Shown: positions 55,871-64,000 of the stretch, one piece after another
Numbering within the stretch: the first letter of the stretch is position 1
How the letters are laid out: every line of letters starts with the position of its first letter
Made by a program: the position numbers and the translations under genes
Notes under the pieces: model-generated
Databases searched by the model: none
The model's input: only the letters and a program-made list of their open reading frames with translations
Told to the model about the DNA's origin: nothing
Origin: Spirillospora albida
Lineage (GTDB): Bacteria; Actinomycetota; Actinomycetes; Streptosporangiales; Streptosporangiaceae
Length of the DNA: 64,000 bases
NCBI RefSeq assembly: GCF_000718255.1
Contig: NZ_JOFJ01000017.1
Coordinates: forward strand, 1-64,000
Reading direction: 5' to 3'

Positions 55871-56623
55871 TCAGGCGTCGATCGCCGCCATGATCTCGTC
55901 GCTCACGTCGAAGTTCGCGTAGACCTCCTGGACGTCGTCGGAGTCCTCCAGGGCGTCGAGGAGGCGGAACACCTTCTTGGCGTTCTCCTCGTCGAGGGGG
56001 ACGGAGACGCTGGGCAGGAACTTCGACTCGGCGGACTCGTAGTCGATGCCGGCGTCCTGGAGGGCGGTGCGGACGGCGAGCAGGTCGCCGGCCTCGCAGA
56101 CGACCTCGAAGCTGTCGTCGAGGTCGTTGACCTCCTCGGCGCCGGCGTCCAGGACGGCCATCATGAGGTCGTCCTCCTCGATGCCCGTCTTCGGGACGAT
56201 GACGACGCCCTTGCGGGTGAACATGTACGACACCGAGCCCGGGTCGGCGAGGGAGCCGCCGTTGCGGGTCAGGGCGACGCGGACCTCGGAGGCGGCCCGG
56301 TTGCGGTTGTCGGTGAGGCACTCGATGAGCACCGCGACGCCGCCCGGGGCGTAGCCCTCGTAGGTGATGTTCTGCCAGTCGGCGCCGCCCGCCTCCTCAC
56401 CGGCGCCGCGCTTGCGCGCGCGCTCGATGTTGTCGTTGGGGACGGAGTTCTTCTTCGCCTTGTAGATGGCGTCGTAGAGCGTCGGGTTGGCGTCGGGGTC
56501 GCCGCCGCCGGTACGCGCCGCCACCTCGATGTTCTTGATCAGCTTGGCGAAGAGCTTGCCCCGCTTGGCGTCGAGGGCGGCCTTCTTGTGCTTGGTGGTC
56601 GCCCATTTGGAATGGCCGGACAT
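55871..56623 (-). CDS. YebC/PmpR-family transcriptional regulator
   Basis: A 250-residue protein of the highly conserved YebC family: [38 protein letters not shown] and [23 protein letters not shown] are the three family segments. Members bind DNA, and some help ribosomes at difficult motifs. It lies five bases after the pdxT stop. ATG at 56623. Confidence 0.95.
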   Translation of the reverse strand: MSGHSKWATTKHKKAALDAKRGKLFAKLIKNIEVAARTGGGDPDANPTLYDAIYKAKKNSVPNDNIERARKRGAGEEAGGADWQNITYEGYAPGGVAVLIECLTDNRNRAASEVRVALTRNGGSLADPGSVSYMFTRKGVVIVPKTGIEEDDLMMAVLDAGAEEVNDLDDSFEVVCEAGDLLAVRTALQDAGIDYESAESKFLPSVSVPLDEENAKKVFRLLDALEDSDDVQEVYANFDVSDEIMAAIDA

Positions 56624-56628
56624 GGCTG

Positions 56629-57258
56629 TCAGTCCTCCTCGGTCATCGCCCGGCGCACCAGATCGGCGAAGTAGCGGTGCACGCGGTGATCGCCCGTCAG
56701 CTCCGGATGGAAGGAGGTCGCCATGAGGCGGCCCTGACGGACGGCGACGATCCTACCGGCGTTCCGGCCGCCCTCGGCTCGTCCGAGGACCTCGACGCCC
56801 TCGCCGACGGACTCGACCCAGGGCGCGCGGATGAAGACGGCGCGGTAGGGCTCCTCGCCCATGCCCGTGAGGGGGACGGCGCACTCGAACGAGTCGACCT
56901 GGCGGCCGAACGCGTTGCGGCGCACCGTCATGTCGATGCCGCCGACGGTCTCCTGGCCCGCGACGCCGCCGCGGATCCGATCCGCGAGCATGATCATGCC
57001 GGCGCAGGAGCCGTAGGCGGGCATCCCGCCCTCGACGCGCTTGCGGAGCGGCTCGAGGAGGTCGAAGGTGCGGGCGAGGCGCCACATCGTGGTGGACTCC
57101 CCGCCGGGCAGGACGAGCCCGTCCACGCGCTCCAGCTCCCCGGGGCGGCGCACGGTGATCACCTTCGCGCCGGCGGACTCCAGCGCGCGGGCGTGCTCGC
57201 GCACGTCTCCCTGCAGGGCGAGGACACCGATCGTGGGCGGCGCAGCGGTCACGGGCAC
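56629..57258 (-). CDS. pdxT: pyridoxal 5'-phosphate synthase glutaminase subunit
   Basis: A 209-residue class I glutaminase supplying ammonia to PdxS. Catalytic Cys in [15 protein letters not shown] and His-Glu in [34 protein letters not shown] at the start. The GTG/ATG at 57258 is chosen as the first good start. It and pdxS are separated by a DUF6928-like gene, all on the same strand. Confidence 0.96.
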   Translation of the reverse strand: MPVTAAPPTIGVLALQGDVREHARALESAGAKVITVRRPGELERVDGLVLPGGESTTMWRLARTFDLLEPLRKRVEGGMPAYGSCAGMIMLADRIRGGVAGQETVGGIDMTVRRNAFGRQVDSFECAVPLTGMGEEPYRAVFIRAPWVESVGEGVEVLGRAEGGRNAGRIVAVRQGRLMATSFHPELTGDHRVHRYFADLVRRAMTEED

Positions 57259-57347
57259 CTTCCGGAGGGCGAGTGGGGGATCTGCCGAAGCCTAGACGGT
57301 GATTGCAACGCTCCGGGACGGGGGGCGTCTTCCCGGGACGCCTCCGG

Positions 57348-57962
57348 TCACGCGTGCTTGAACCGCCGCATCGGCAGTTCGAGGGGGAGGAAGCCGTCGT
57401 CGCCGCGGTCGGCGATGCCGCGGCCGAACATGTGGGTCTCGGCGAGCGCGAGCCCGAACGCCTCCGGGTCGAACGGCAGCGGGACGTCGGGGGCGCCGGC
57501 GTCGATCGCCGCCCAGAAGGGGCGCTCGGCGGGGAGGCGGGCGCCCTGGTCGACGACGACGCCGTCATCGGCGGTGACGAAGACGTCGCGGCGCAGCGTC
57601 CCGGCCTCGTACCAGCGGAACCAGCAGCCCCGGATGACGGCGTGCAGGACGAGGACCCCGCAGTCGGCGCCGGGCAGGGCCGCGGCGGCGGTGTCGGCGA
57701 TCCGGCGGGCGTCGTCGTCCAGGCAGAACAGCCGCCGGTCGCTCAGCAGCAGCGCCCGGTCGAACGCGCCGACGAACAGCTCGTCGTCGTAGGGCCAGAG
57801 GGCGAAGTCGAGGACGGTGTCGCCGGTCTCGGCGAGGCCGCCGGCCGGGTAGAGCCGCCGCGCGAAGGCCGCCGCGGCGGCCGGATCGGGGACGAGGCCG
57901 GGCCGGAACACCTCGGCGGGCGCTCCCGCGCTCGCGCAGGCCAGCGCGACGGACCAGGCCAT
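57348..57962 (-). CDS. DUF6928-like protein of unknown function
   Basis: A 204-residue soluble protein, ATG at 57962 (MAWSVALACASAG). It has the layout of a family I recall as DUF6928: a C-terminal part with HAVIRGCWFRWYEAGTLRR, ERPFWAAIDAG and LPFDPEAFGLALAE. No catalytic motif recognised. Its position between pdxS and pdxT suggests co-transcription with vitamin B6 genes. Function unknown. Confidence 0.65.
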   Translation of the reverse strand: MAWSVALACASAGAPAEVFRPGLVPDPAAAAAFARRLYPAGGLAETGDTVLDFALWPYDDELFVGAFDRALLLSDRRLFCLDDDARRIADTAAAALPGADCGVLVLHAVIRGCWFRWYEAGTLRRDVFVTADDGVVVDQGARLPAERPFWAAIDAGAPDVPLPFDPEAFGLALAETHMFGRGIADRGDDGFLPLELPMRRFKHA

Positions 57963-58103
57963 GCTCTCCGCTCCCCCTCCCGCCGGCCGCGCACCCCCGG
58001 GGACGCCCCGCGCCCCCACCGGCCGCGCAGCCAGCGTATCCCCGGCGCGGGCCGGTGGGGAGGGGACGGACCGGAACGGGCCTCGGTCACCCGGCGGACG
58101 ACG

Positions 58104-59027
58104 TCACCAGCCGCGGTGGGCGAACTTCTGGTCCTCGCCGAGGGAGGCGACGTTGATGCCCACCATGGCCTCGCCGAGGCCGCGGGACACCTTGGCGATC
58201 ACATCGGGGTCGTCGTGGAAGGTGGTGGCCTTCACGATCGCCTCCGCGCGCTGCTCCGGGTTGCCGGACTTGAAGATGCCGGAGCCGACGAAGACGCCCT
58301 CGGCGCCGAGCTGCATCATCATCGCGGCGTCGGCCGGGGTGGCGATGCCGCCCGCGGTGAACAGCACGACCGGCAGCTTTCCGGACGCCGCGACCTCCTT
58401 GACGAGCTCGTAGGGCGCCTGGAGCTCCTTGGCGGCGACGTACAGCTCGTCCTCCGCGAGGTTCTGGAGGCGGCGGATCTCCTGCCGGATCCTGCGCATG
58501 TGGGTCGTGGCGTTGGACACGTCGCCGGTGCCCGCCTCGCCCTTCGAGCGGATCATGGCGGCGCCCTCGGTGATGCGCCGCAGCGCCTCGCCGAGATTGA
58601 CGGCCCCGCACACGAACGGGACGGTGAACGCCCACTTGTCGATGTGGTTGTCGTAGTCGGCCGGGGTGAGGACCTCGGACTCGTCGATGTAGTCGACGCC
58701 GAGGGCCTGCAGCACCTGCGCCTCGACGAAGTGGCCGATGCGGGCCTTCGCCATGACGGGGATGGAGACGGCCTCGATGACGCCGTCGATCATGTCGGGG
58801 TCGCTCATCCGGGAGATGCCGCCCTCGACGCGGATGTCGGCGGGGACCCGCTCCAGCGCCATCACGGCGACCGCGCCGGCGTCCTCGGCGATCTTGGCCT
58901 GGTCCGGCGTGACGACGTCCATGATCACGCCGCCCTTGAGCATCTCCGCCATGCCGCGCTTGACGCGGGCGGTCCCGGTCTCCGGCGCGGTGTTCTCGGG
59001 GGCGGGGCTGGAAGTTGACACGGGCAT
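58104..59027 (-). CDS. pdxS: pyridoxal 5'-phosphate synthase subunit PdxS
   Basis: The 307-residue TIM-barrel synthase makes PLP from ribose 5-phosphate, glyceraldehyde 3-phosphate and ammonia. [20 protein letters not shown] opens the barrel; catalytic lysines lie in [15 protein letters not shown] and [15 protein letters not shown] at 59027. No regulator gene (PdxR) is present nearby. Confidence 0.97.
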   Translation of the reverse strand: MPVSTSSPAPENTAPETGTARVKRGMAEMLKGGVIMDVVTPDQAKIAEDAGAVAVMALERVPADIRVEGGISRMSDPDMIDGVIEAVSIPVMAKARIGHFVEAQVLQALGVDYIDESEVLTPADYDNHIDKWAFTVPFVCGAVNLGEALRRITEGAAMIRSKGEAGTGDVSNATTHMRRIRQEIRRLQNLAEDELYVAAKELQAPYELVKEVAASGKLPVVLFTAGGIATPADAAMMMQLGAEGVFVGSGIFKSGNPEQRAEAIVKATTFHDDPDVIAKVSRGLGEAMVGINVASLGEDQKFAHRGW

Positions 59028-59137
59028 TCCTCACATGGACGGGCAACAGGTCAATTCCATGATATTGCCTGCGTGTTCGCTGTCTCGACCGCCAGAGTGT
59101 CAGCGGTGGGCACGCGCTCCTTACGGAGTGCCGGGGG

Positions 59138-60178
59138 TCAGGGGATGTAGGGCTTCCCGTCGTTCAGCAGGACCACCCACACCTGTCCGGGCGCGAAGTT
59201 GATCCCCTTCCCGTCGGCGCCGGTGAACGCCGTCCCCTGCTCCTCGGACGGGCGGGACCAGGTCGCGTCGAACGCCTTGCCGTCGCGCAGGACGAGGGCG
59301 CGCCCGGTCCCGGTCGTCTTGATCAGCGGCGTGTAGCTGCCGAGGAAGTCGTGGAACTGCGAGCGTGTCGTCCTGGCGTACTGGACGACGATCGTGGCGC
59401 CGCCGAGGATGCCGCCCTCGGCGGCCCGGTCGGGAGTCCCGCCCCAGCTGGCCAGCCACCGCTTCTGCGACGCCGACCAGGTGAACCCCATGGTCGTCGC
59501 CGGCCAGCGCGCGGTGAACGTCTTCAGCGGCCTTCCGCCCTGAGGCGCGGCGCCGAACCGGAACCCGATGTCGCGGGGCTTGGACGCCTTGGGCGCCAGC
59601 TTGAGCAGGGCCCTGGGGTCGGCGTAGAGGTTGTAAGGGATGCGGTTCGGCCCGGCGCGGAAGAACACCGCGCCGCCGTTCTCCTGTGAGATCGGGTGGA
59701 CCGGGGCCTCGCGGATGAGGCGCTTCATCTTGCTCTGGACGCCGGAGTAGGCGAAGGCGGGGCTGCCGAACTGCGGCAGGATGTGCAGGTCGGAGACGCG
59801 GGCGCTGCGGACCGGCCCGACGCGCTTCGGCAGCCGGGACGAGTAGACCGCCATCAGCCGGGTCTCGCCGCCCTCGACCTGCTCGACGTAGACGATGTCG
59901 GCGGCGGACACGCCGCTCTGCGGCAGCGCCGGCCGGGTGTTCTCGATCTTGACGGCCAGCACCGGGTTGTCCAGCCCCCGCGTCCCGCCGGTGAACGGGT
60001 GCCGCGGCGCGGGCGCGGGCGGCTTGGACGCGGACGGGGAGGCGGCCGGCGCCGGCGCCGCGTCCGGGTCGCCGGAACAGGCCGCCAGTGCGGCACCGAG
60101 CACGAACACGCCCAGCCCGGCGGCCGTACGGCTCCGGCCGGTCCCGGCACGCCCGATCGCATGCCACGCGGATCCCAC
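59138..60178 (-). CDS. DUF3048 lipoprotein
   Basis: A 346-residue exported protein with a lipobox (LGAALAACSG, lipid-bearing Cys near residue 34), a Pro/Ser/Ala-rich linker, and the DUF3048 domain with LAVKIENTRPALPQSGVSAAD, VGPVRSARVSDLHILPQFG and SYTPLIKTTGTGRALVLRDGK. The GTG at 60178 has GGAGG seven bases upstream. Role unknown; family members are envelope lipoproteins. Confidence 0.88.
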   Translation of the reverse strand: MGSAWHAIGRAGTGRSRTAAGLGVFVLGAALAACSGDPDAAPAPAASPSASKPPAPAPRHPFTGGTRGLDNPVLAVKIENTRPALPQSGVSAADIVYVEQVEGGETRLMAVYSSRLPKRVGPVRSARVSDLHILPQFGSPAFAYSGVQSKMKRLIREAPVHPISQENGGAVFFRAGPNRIPYNLYADPRALLKLAPKASKPRDIGFRFGAAPQGGRPLKTFTARWPATTMGFTWSASQKRWLASWGGTPDRAAEGGILGGATIVVQYARTTRSQFHDFLGSYTPLIKTTGTGRALVLRDGKAFDATWSRPSEEQGTAFTGADGKGINFAPGQVWVVLLNDGKPYIP

Positions 60179-60271
60179 GTTGCGCCCTCCTTCGAACACG
60201 TACTGCCGAAGGTAGCGAACGCCGACAAGTCGTCCGCCCATTCCCAATACGGGCGGATGCGGATCTATGCC

Positions 60272-60808
60272 TCAGATCGCGGGCGGATCGTCGTCGATCT
60301 CGAAGAACCCGGGCAGCGGGGCGCGGCCGGCCAGCGGAAGTACCCTGATCAGGGGCTTGCGGCGCGCGATCCGGGTCTGGGCGACGGCGTCGTTGTAGAA
60401 GCGGCGGGCGTAGGCGACCTTCGCCGCGGCCGTCGAGACCTCCGCGAGGACCTCCTTCGCCGCCTCCCCCGCGGCCGTGAGGGTGCTCTCGAAGTCCGGC
60501 TGGTCGAACACCACGCGCAGCGCACGCGACAGGTCGCTCTCGGCGAACTCGCGGTTCTCGGCGTCCGCGGTGCGGGCCTCGTGCGCGGCCGTCGCCAGCA
60601 CGAGGCTGGTGGCCGGGTCCAGCAGCCGGGACGCGGCCAGCTCCAGCGCCGCCGCGGCCCGCCGGACGAGCGCGGCGTCCAGCGCCGCGCGGGCCGTCTC
60701 GACGCGGACGTGCAGCCGGTCCAGCCGGGTGGCGCGCCACGAGACGTACACGCCGACGAGGAAGACGACGGCGAGCCAGAACAGGACGTCCATGATCCAG
60801 TCGTACAT
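60272..60808 (-). CDS. membrane protein downstream of pimA
   Basis: A 178-residue protein with one N-terminal helix (VLFWLAVVFLVGVYVSW) and a long helical domain (RLDRLHVRVETARAALDAALVRR). The C-terminus ends GFFEIDDDPPAI. Its place after pimA matches the mycobacterial membrane protein gene at the same site; a NUDIX domain as in some relatives is not visible. Function unknown. Confidence 0.72.
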   Translation of the reverse strand: MYDWIMDVLFWLAVVFLVGVYVSWRATRLDRLHVRVETARAALDAALVRRAAAALELAASRLLDPATSLVLATAAHEARTADAENREFAESDLSRALRVVFDQPDFESTLTAAGEAAKEVLAEVSTAAAKVAYARRFYNDAVAQTRIARRKPLIRVLPLAGRAPLPGFFEIDDDPPAI

Positions 60809-60818
60809 GGCCGGGCCC

Positions 60819-61973
60819 TCAGCCTTCGGCGCCGGACTCGACGACGCCCGCGCCGCCGAACGACACCGTCTCGTACACGCGCACCACGTCCCGGGCGACC
60901 GACGACCAGTCGAAGGCGCGGACGGCCTCGCGCGCCTCGGCCGACAGCTGCTTGCGCCGCGCCGGATCGTCCAGCAGCTCCCCCGCCGCCGCGGCGAGCG
61001 CCTCGTGGTCGCCGACCGGGAAAAGCACCCCGGCGCGGCCGCCGGCCAGCACCCGGTCGAACGCCTCGATGTCGCTGGCGAGGATCGGCGCGCCCGCCGA
61101 CATCGCCTCGGCCAGCACGATCCCGAAGCTCTCGCCGCCGGTGTTGGGCGCCACGAACACGTCGACGGAGTGGTAGGCGCGGATCTTGTCCTCCTCGCTG
61201 ACCAGGCCGAGGATCACGACGCGGTCGCGCAGCTCCGGCGAGACCCGCTCCAGTACGTCGTCCGCGTCGCCCGGGCCGGCGAGCAGCAGCCGCAGGCCGG
61301 GCCGTGCCGGGCCGAGGATCTCGAACGCGCGCAGCAGCACCTGCAGGCCCTTGCGGGGCTCGTCCATGCGGCCGAGGAACCCGAGCGCGCCGCCCTCGGC
61401 GGCGTTCCGGTCCCGGCCGGGCCAGCCGGGCAGCGGGTCGGCCATCGCGTACCGCTCGGTCGCGACGCCGTTCGGGATCAGCACCGCGTCCCCGCCGAGG
61501 TGCTCGACGAGCGTGGTGCGGGCCGCCTCCGACACCGCGATCCGCCCGGTGATCTTCTCCAGGGCACTCTGCAGGATCGGCGCGGCCACCGACAGCGCGC
61601 GCGACCGGGTGTAGGACGCGTGGAAGGTGCCGACGATCGGCCCGTCCGCCGCCCAGCACGCCAGCACGCCCAGCGACGGCGCGGCGGGCTCGTGCACGTG
61701 CAGGACGTCGAAGCCGCCCTCGTTGATCCAGCGGCGGACCCGCGCGGCCGACAGGAACCCGAACGCCAGCCGCGCCACCGAGCCGTTGTAGGGCACCGGG
61801 ACGGCGCGTCCCGCCGACACGACGTAGGGCGGCAGGTCGGCGTCGTCGTCCGCGGGCGTGATCACCGAGACGTGGTGGCCGAGGCCCGTCAGCGCCTCGG
61901 CGAGATCGCGGATGTGCTGCTGGACGCCCCCGGGCACGTCCCACGTGTAGGGGCAGACGATCCCGACCCTCAC
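60819..61973 (-). CDS. pimA: phosphatidylinositol mannosyltransferase PimA
   Basis: Adds the first mannose from GDP-mannose to phosphatidylinositol at the inner membrane face. A 384-residue GT-B (GT4) enzyme: VGIVCPYTWDVPGGVQQHI, DVLHVHEPAAPSLG, FLGRMDEPRKGLQVLL and TGGESFGIVLAEAMSAG with the nucleotide-sugar Glu. The GTG at 61973 overlaps the patA stop. Third of pgsA-patA-pimA. Confidence 0.94.
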   Translation of the reverse strand: MRVGIVCPYTWDVPGGVQQHIRDLAEALTGLGHHVSVITPADDDADLPPYVVSAGRAVPVPYNGSVARLAFGFLSAARVRRWINEGGFDVLHVHEPAAPSLGVLACWAADGPIVGTFHASYTRSRALSVAAPILQSALEKITGRIAVSEAARTTLVEHLGGDAVLIPNGVATERYAMADPLPGWPGRDRNAAEGGALGFLGRMDEPRKGLQVLLRAFEILGPARPGLRLLLAGPGDADDVLERVSPELRDRVVILGLVSEEDKIRAYHSVDVFVAPNTGGESFGIVLAEAMSAGAPILASDIEAFDRVLAGGRAGVLFPVGDHEALAAAAGELLDDPARRKQLSAEAREAVRAFDWSSVARDVVRVYETVSFGGAGVVESGAEG

Positions 61974-62869
61974 GGGGACCTCTCCAGATCGTCGACCCAC
62001 ACCTTCTGCAGCATGTGCCAGTCCTCGGGGTGGGCGGCGATGCCCTGCTCGAAGACGCGCGCGAGCTCCTGCGTCATGGCCTGGATCTTCTCCTGCCTGC
62101 CGCCCCCGTCCGGGACCCGGATCTCCTCGTGCACGCGTGCCGCCCAGTACTCCCCTTCGTACCACAGGGTGACCGGGATCAGCGCGGCTCCCGTCTGGAG
62201 GGCGAGCGCGGCGGACACGGCGGGCATGCGGGCGGTGGCGCCGAAGAACTCCACGTCGACGCCGGTCTCGGTGAGGTCGCGGTCGACGACGAGGCAGACC
62301 GGGCGGCCGGCGCGCAGGCGCTGCGCGAGGCGCCCGAAGGCCGACGCTCCCTTGTGCGCGAGGACCTCCATGCCGAGGCTCTCGCGGAACTCGACGAACC
62401 GGTCGAACAGCGACTCGGGCTTGAGCCGCTCGGCGACCGTCGTGAACGGGTACCCGCTGTGCACGAGCCACGCGCCGGCCTGCTCGTAGTTGCCCATGTG
62501 CGGGAGCGCGAGGATGACGCCGCGGCCGGCGTCCAGGTTCGCGAAGATCTTCTTCTCGCCGGTGACGCGCATCCGGCCGACGATGCGGCGCCGGTCGTAC
62601 TCGGGGAGCCGGAACACCTCGAACCAGTAGCGGAAGTAGGACCGCAGCACCTTCTTGCTGAGGATCCGGACCTCGTCGTCCACGGCGTCCTTGCCGAGGA
62701 CGCGGCATAGGTTCCGCTCCAGCTGCCGCACCCCGCGGCCGTGCCGGTGCCAGGTGCGGTCGGCGAGCGCGGCGAACATCAGCCGCGCCGTCCGCTCGGG
62801 CATCTTGCGGACGACGCCCCAGCCCAGCGCGTACGCGGCGTCCGTCACCTCGTCGCGCAGAGGCGTCAC
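61970..62869 (-). CDS. patA: phosphatidylinositol mannoside acyltransferase PatA
   Basis: A 299-residue HtrB/LpxL-like acyltransferase that places an acyl chain on PIM mannose. The GRGVILALPHMGNYEQAG segment holds the catalytic HxxxxE-type motif (H...E). GTG at 62869 overlaps the pgsA stop. Acts on the cytoplasmic face of the membrane. Confidence 0.92.
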   Translation of the reverse strand: MTPLRDEVTDAAYALGWGVVRKMPERTARLMFAALADRTWHRHGRGVRQLERNLCRVLGKDAVDDEVRILSKKVLRSYFRYWFEVFRLPEYDRRRIVGRMRVTGEKKIFANLDAGRGVILALPHMGNYEQAGAWLVHSGYPFTTVAERLKPESLFDRFVEFRESLGMEVLAHKGASAFGRLAQRLRAGRPVCLVVDRDLTETGVDVEFFGATARMPAVSAALALQTGAALIPVTLWYEGEYWAARVHEEIRVPDGGGRQEKIQAMTQELARVFEQGIAAHPEDWHMLQKVWVDDLERSP

Positions 62870-63540
62870 GGCCGGCGCTCCGGCCCCGCCTTCGCGGCCG
62901 GGCGGGGGGCCGGTGCGGCGGCCTCCGGGGCGCCGTTCCCGGCTCCGGACGCGGCCTGCCTGTAGACGGTGGCGAACCGCTGCCCGACGGTGACCGTGCT
63001 GAGCACGGCGAGCACCCACAGCGCGAAGGCGAGGATGTACGGGACGCCGAGCCCGTGGAACCCGGCGGCGACGAGCGCGACGATCAGGCGTTCGGCGCGC
63101 TCGGCGATCCCGACGTCGCAGGTGTAGCCGAGGCCCTCGGCGCGGGCCTTGGCGTAGGAGACGACGACGCCGGAGACCAGGCAGTAGAGCGCGACCGCGG
63201 CGAGCTGCTCCTGGCCGTCCCGATAGAGCCCGATCATCAGGCCGGAGAAAATCGCCGCGTCGGCGACCCGGTCCATGGTGGAGTCGAGGAACGCGCCGAA
63301 CTTGGAGATCTTGCCGGTGACCCGGGCGACCGCGCCGTCCAGCATGTCGAACAGCACGAAGGCGGTGATGACCATCGTGCCCCAGAAGAACTCGCCCCGG
63401 GGGAAGAGGATCAGCGCGCCGGTGGCGACCCCGGCGGTGCCGACGGTGGTGATGGCGTTCGGCGAGACCCCGGTCCGGGCGACCGCGCGGCCGATGGGGG
63501 TCAACACGCGCCCCAGGGCGGGCCTGACTTTGTTGAGCAT
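62866..63540 (-). CDS. pgsA: phosphatidylinositol phosphate synthase (CDP-alcohol phosphatidyltransferase)
   Basis: A 224-residue membrane enzyme with the family signature DMLDGAVARVTGK followed by FGAFLDSTMDR (the DG-AR-G-D-D pattern). In actinobacteria it makes phosphatidylinositol phosphate from CDP-diacylglycerol and inositol phosphate. Six hydrophobic segments. ATG at 63540; first gene of the PIM operon. The C-terminal 35 residues are Ala/Pro-rich. Confidence 0.92.
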   Translation of the reverse strand: MLNKVRPALGRVLTPIGRAVARTGVSPNAITTVGTAGVATGALILFPRGEFFWGTMVITAFVLFDMLDGAVARVTGKISKFGAFLDSTMDRVADAAIFSGLMIGLYRDGQEQLAAVALYCLVSGVVVSYAKARAEGLGYTCDVGIAERAERLIVALVAAGFHGLGVPYILAFALWVLAVLSTVTVGQRFATVYRQAASGAGNGAPEAAAPAPRPAAKAGPERRP

Positions 63541-63706
63541 CGCCGTCCGTTCTCATGGATCTCTGGGAGGAAGGGCCCGCGGGCAGCCGTGGCGGCCCAA
63601 TCGTACTGCGCCCGTACGGCGCTCGTTCCGCTCCGCGAGCCGGGGAAGAGTTTGTGCGCGGCCCCTTGAGATCCGTGCCGCCAGAGGAAAGGCTGTGGGC
63701 ACGGGT

Positions 63707-63720
63707 GTGACGTCGGTCAC
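63707..63720. promoter_or_regulatory. perfect inverted repeat upstream of the EF-G2 gene
   Basis: GTGAC-GTCG-GTCAC lies 113 bases before the EF-G2-like start, in the divergent region between pgsA (minus) and that gene (plus). Such short palindromes are typical of regulator sites. The regulator is unknown. Confidence 0.35.
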
Positions 63721-63832
63721 GCACGTCGGTCGAGGTCGGACGCCGCACTCGGACGTCAGGGCCGGGCCCGCCGGGCCGGGCCCCAGCCGCACGCGGGCCT
63801 TCGCGGGAGGCCCCGTCCGAGGAGGTAGGCGC

Positions 63833-64000
63833 ATGGCGGACAGAGGAGGACACGGGGCGGCCCCCGGCAGGGCACCGGAGGCCGGCGGGTGCGACAAGGT
63901 GCGCAACGTCGTGCTGGTCGGCCATTCCGGGGCGGGCAAGACCACGCTCGCCGAGGCGCTGCTGGCGGCGACCGGCACGATCCAGCGGACCGGCCGGGTC
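63833..64000 (+). CDS. elongation factor G-like protein (EF-G2), 5' part
   Basis: Only 56 codons are inside the window. ATG at 63833 with GAGGAGG upstream. An N-terminal tail of about 20 residues precedes VRNVVLVGHSGAGKTTLAEAL, the G1 P-loop GHSGAGKT of a translation GTPase. This fits actinobacterial EF-G2, which often lacks normal EF-G function. The gene continues beyond the window. Confidence 0.8.
   Translation, partial: MADRGGHGAAPGRAPEAGGCDKVRNVVLVGHSGAGKTTLAEALLAATGTIQRTGRV

Overview
The window looks like the chromosome of a high-GC actinomycete. It is very GC-rich, GTG starts are common, genes are tightly packed with ATGA/GTGA overlaps, and the phosphatidylinositol-mannoside genes pgsA-patA-pimA sit beside pdxST, ruvCAB, secDF and relA. 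Gene order follows the actinobacterial core seen in mycobacteria. A placement in Streptosporangiales or a relative such as Actinomadura is my guess and is not proven by the sequence.

Layout. Bases 1-480 hold the leader and two likely promoters of an rRNA operon that runs leftward out of the window; no rRNA body is present. Then come, all on the minus strand, tyrS, a 3-methyladenine DNA glycosylase gene, and the arginine operon argC-J-B-D-F-R-G-H. It is driven from a promoter at 11180-11208 whose spacer carries an ARG-box-like palindrome. A MarR regulator with a DrrA/DrrB-type ABC exporter (11286-13602, plus strand) diverges from argC.

The most unusual part is 13627-16670. On the minus strand an ABC-F ATPase gene with a long attenuator leader is followed by a conserved gene of unknown function (14033-14767). 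Two tandem structured RNAs come next (about 13837-13974 and 13688-13800). Each has a tRNA-type T-arm, then a hairpin made of the two acceptor strands joined by a 6-7 nt loop, then a tRNA-type D-arm, with its outer ends pairing with each other. This is the order of a circularly permuted tRNA, or of the tRNA-like module of a bacterial Y RNA (YrlA type). I consider this the candidate new system.

16716-25173 holds pheST, a soluble PAS histidine kinase, a STAS protein, and the infC-rpmI-rplT-rRNA methyltransferase operon, with an AUC start for infC and a terminator hairpin in its leader. 25370-28996 is accessory: a NUDIX protein, a PfkB-type kinase, a HIT protein and a cyclase-like toroid membrane protein. 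From 29000 on comes housekeeping: aroE, mltG, ruvX, alaS, two small envelope proteins, rarA with a PAP2/AUR1-like protein, a DUF3105/DUF305 pair, a DUF349 protein, a membrane cyclophilin, an MBL hydrolase, and hisS-aspS. Then follow relA, apt, secF, secD, yajC, ruvB, ruvA, ruvC, an Eis-like acetyltransferase gene, yebC, pdxT, pdxS, a DUF3048 lipoprotein gene and the PIM operon. The 5' end of an EF-G2-like gene closes the window.

How the genes work together. The arg operon makes arginine and carries its own repressor. infC-rpmI-rplT, pheST, tyrS, alaS, hisS and aspS serve translation. yajC-secD-secF forms the Sec accessory complex and ruvCAB resolves Holliday junctions. pdxS and pdxT make pyridoxal phosphate. 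pgsA, patA and pimA make the lipid anchor of the mannoside glycolipids.
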